Positions 17,351-17,436 of a DNA stretch of 17,436 nt are shown one piece after another. The position numbers were made by a program, and so were the translations under genes. Positions within the stretch are counted from its first letter, which is position 1. Each line of letters opens with the position of its first letter. The stretch lies in the NCBI GenBank assembly GCA_913009285.1, contig CAJVYE010000002.1, positions 1 to 17,436 of the forward strand. The letters run 5' to 3'. The notes below the pieces were generated by a model that saw nothing but the letters and a program-made list of their open reading frames with translations, made no database searches and was not told where the DNA came from. The DNA is from an uncultured Nitrospirota bacterium (GTDB taxonomy: Bacteria; Nitrospinota; Nitrospinia; SZUA-224).

Positions 17351-17436
17351 AAAAAAAAAATAAACTTTTTCTTTCTTTTCTTTCCTTCTTTCCCCTCTCA
17401 TTTCGATCGGCAGATCACACTTCATAATCCCACTCA
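17351..17436. other. Post-adapter read-through junk
   Basis: A run of ten A's directly after the adapter, then pyrimidine-rich low-complexity sequence. This is what sequencers produce after the end of a short library molecule. It should be trimmed with the adapter; it has no genomic meaning. Confidence 0.93.

Noticed and set aside
17285..17351. Unusual basic C-terminal tail on the transglycosylase
   Set aside because: It is translated sequencing adapter, not protein.

Overview
The window is a 17.4 kb assembled contig whose two ends are not biological. Positions 1-77 and 17285-17436 are Illumina library adapter plus read-through junk. The genomic insert is about 78-17284, and the two outermost genes (gyrB, and a MltD-like transglycosylase) are cut by it. 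The DNA is AT-leaning and rich in ATA and AGA/AGG codons. It comes from an unidentified bacterium with an outer membrane, shown by two lipoproteins, a predicted outer-membrane beta-barrel protein and a murein transglycosylase. Subunits of a 2-oxoacid:ferredoxin oxidoreductase suggest an anaerobic or facultative lifestyle. No 16S rRNA is present. The layout and repeats would suit an uncultivated lineage near Deltaproteobacteria, Nitrospirota or anammox-type Planctomycetes, but I cannot assign it.

Layout, all genes on the + strand. (1) 80-4646: gyrB (5' truncated) and gyrA. gyrA carries an in-frame TAG 63 codons before its natural end, and that end overlaps the start of a BamD-like TPR lipoprotein gene (4630-5475). 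(2) 5780-8433: serS, then tRNA-Ser(UGA), tRNA-Ser(GCU), tRNA-Arg(GCG), tRNA-Ser(GGA), tRNA-Ser(CGA) and a long Bacillus-type SRP RNA with an Alu domain. A full serine tRNA set therefore sits directly behind its synthetase. (3) 8761-12515: dnaX, ybaB/ebfC and recR (clamp loader, nucleoid protein, recombination mediator), followed by the gamma and delta (ferredoxin-like) subunits of a 2-oxoacid:ferredoxin oxidoreductase. (4) 12534-15491: a 985-residue exported protein combining an HExxH metallopeptidase-like domain, a TolB/PD40 propeller and a C-terminal outer-membrane barrel. (5) 15753-17284: a lipoprotein lytic transglycosylase with LysM domains, truncated.

The order gyrB-gyrA ... serS-tRNA-Ser ... 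SRP RNA-dnaX-ybaB-recR parallels the replication-origin neighbourhood of Bacillus subtilis, so this is probably an origin-proximal housekeeping region. It contains no CRISPR array, phage, transposase or recognisable defence system.

The unusual content is mostly non-coding. Almost every larger spacer holds a palindromic element, from at least six families, including REP-like GTAG-hairpins with compensatory stem changes. Degenerate 7-bp tandem repeats bracket most of the stable RNA genes in inverted orientation, so each such RNA could sit at the tip of a long duplex.
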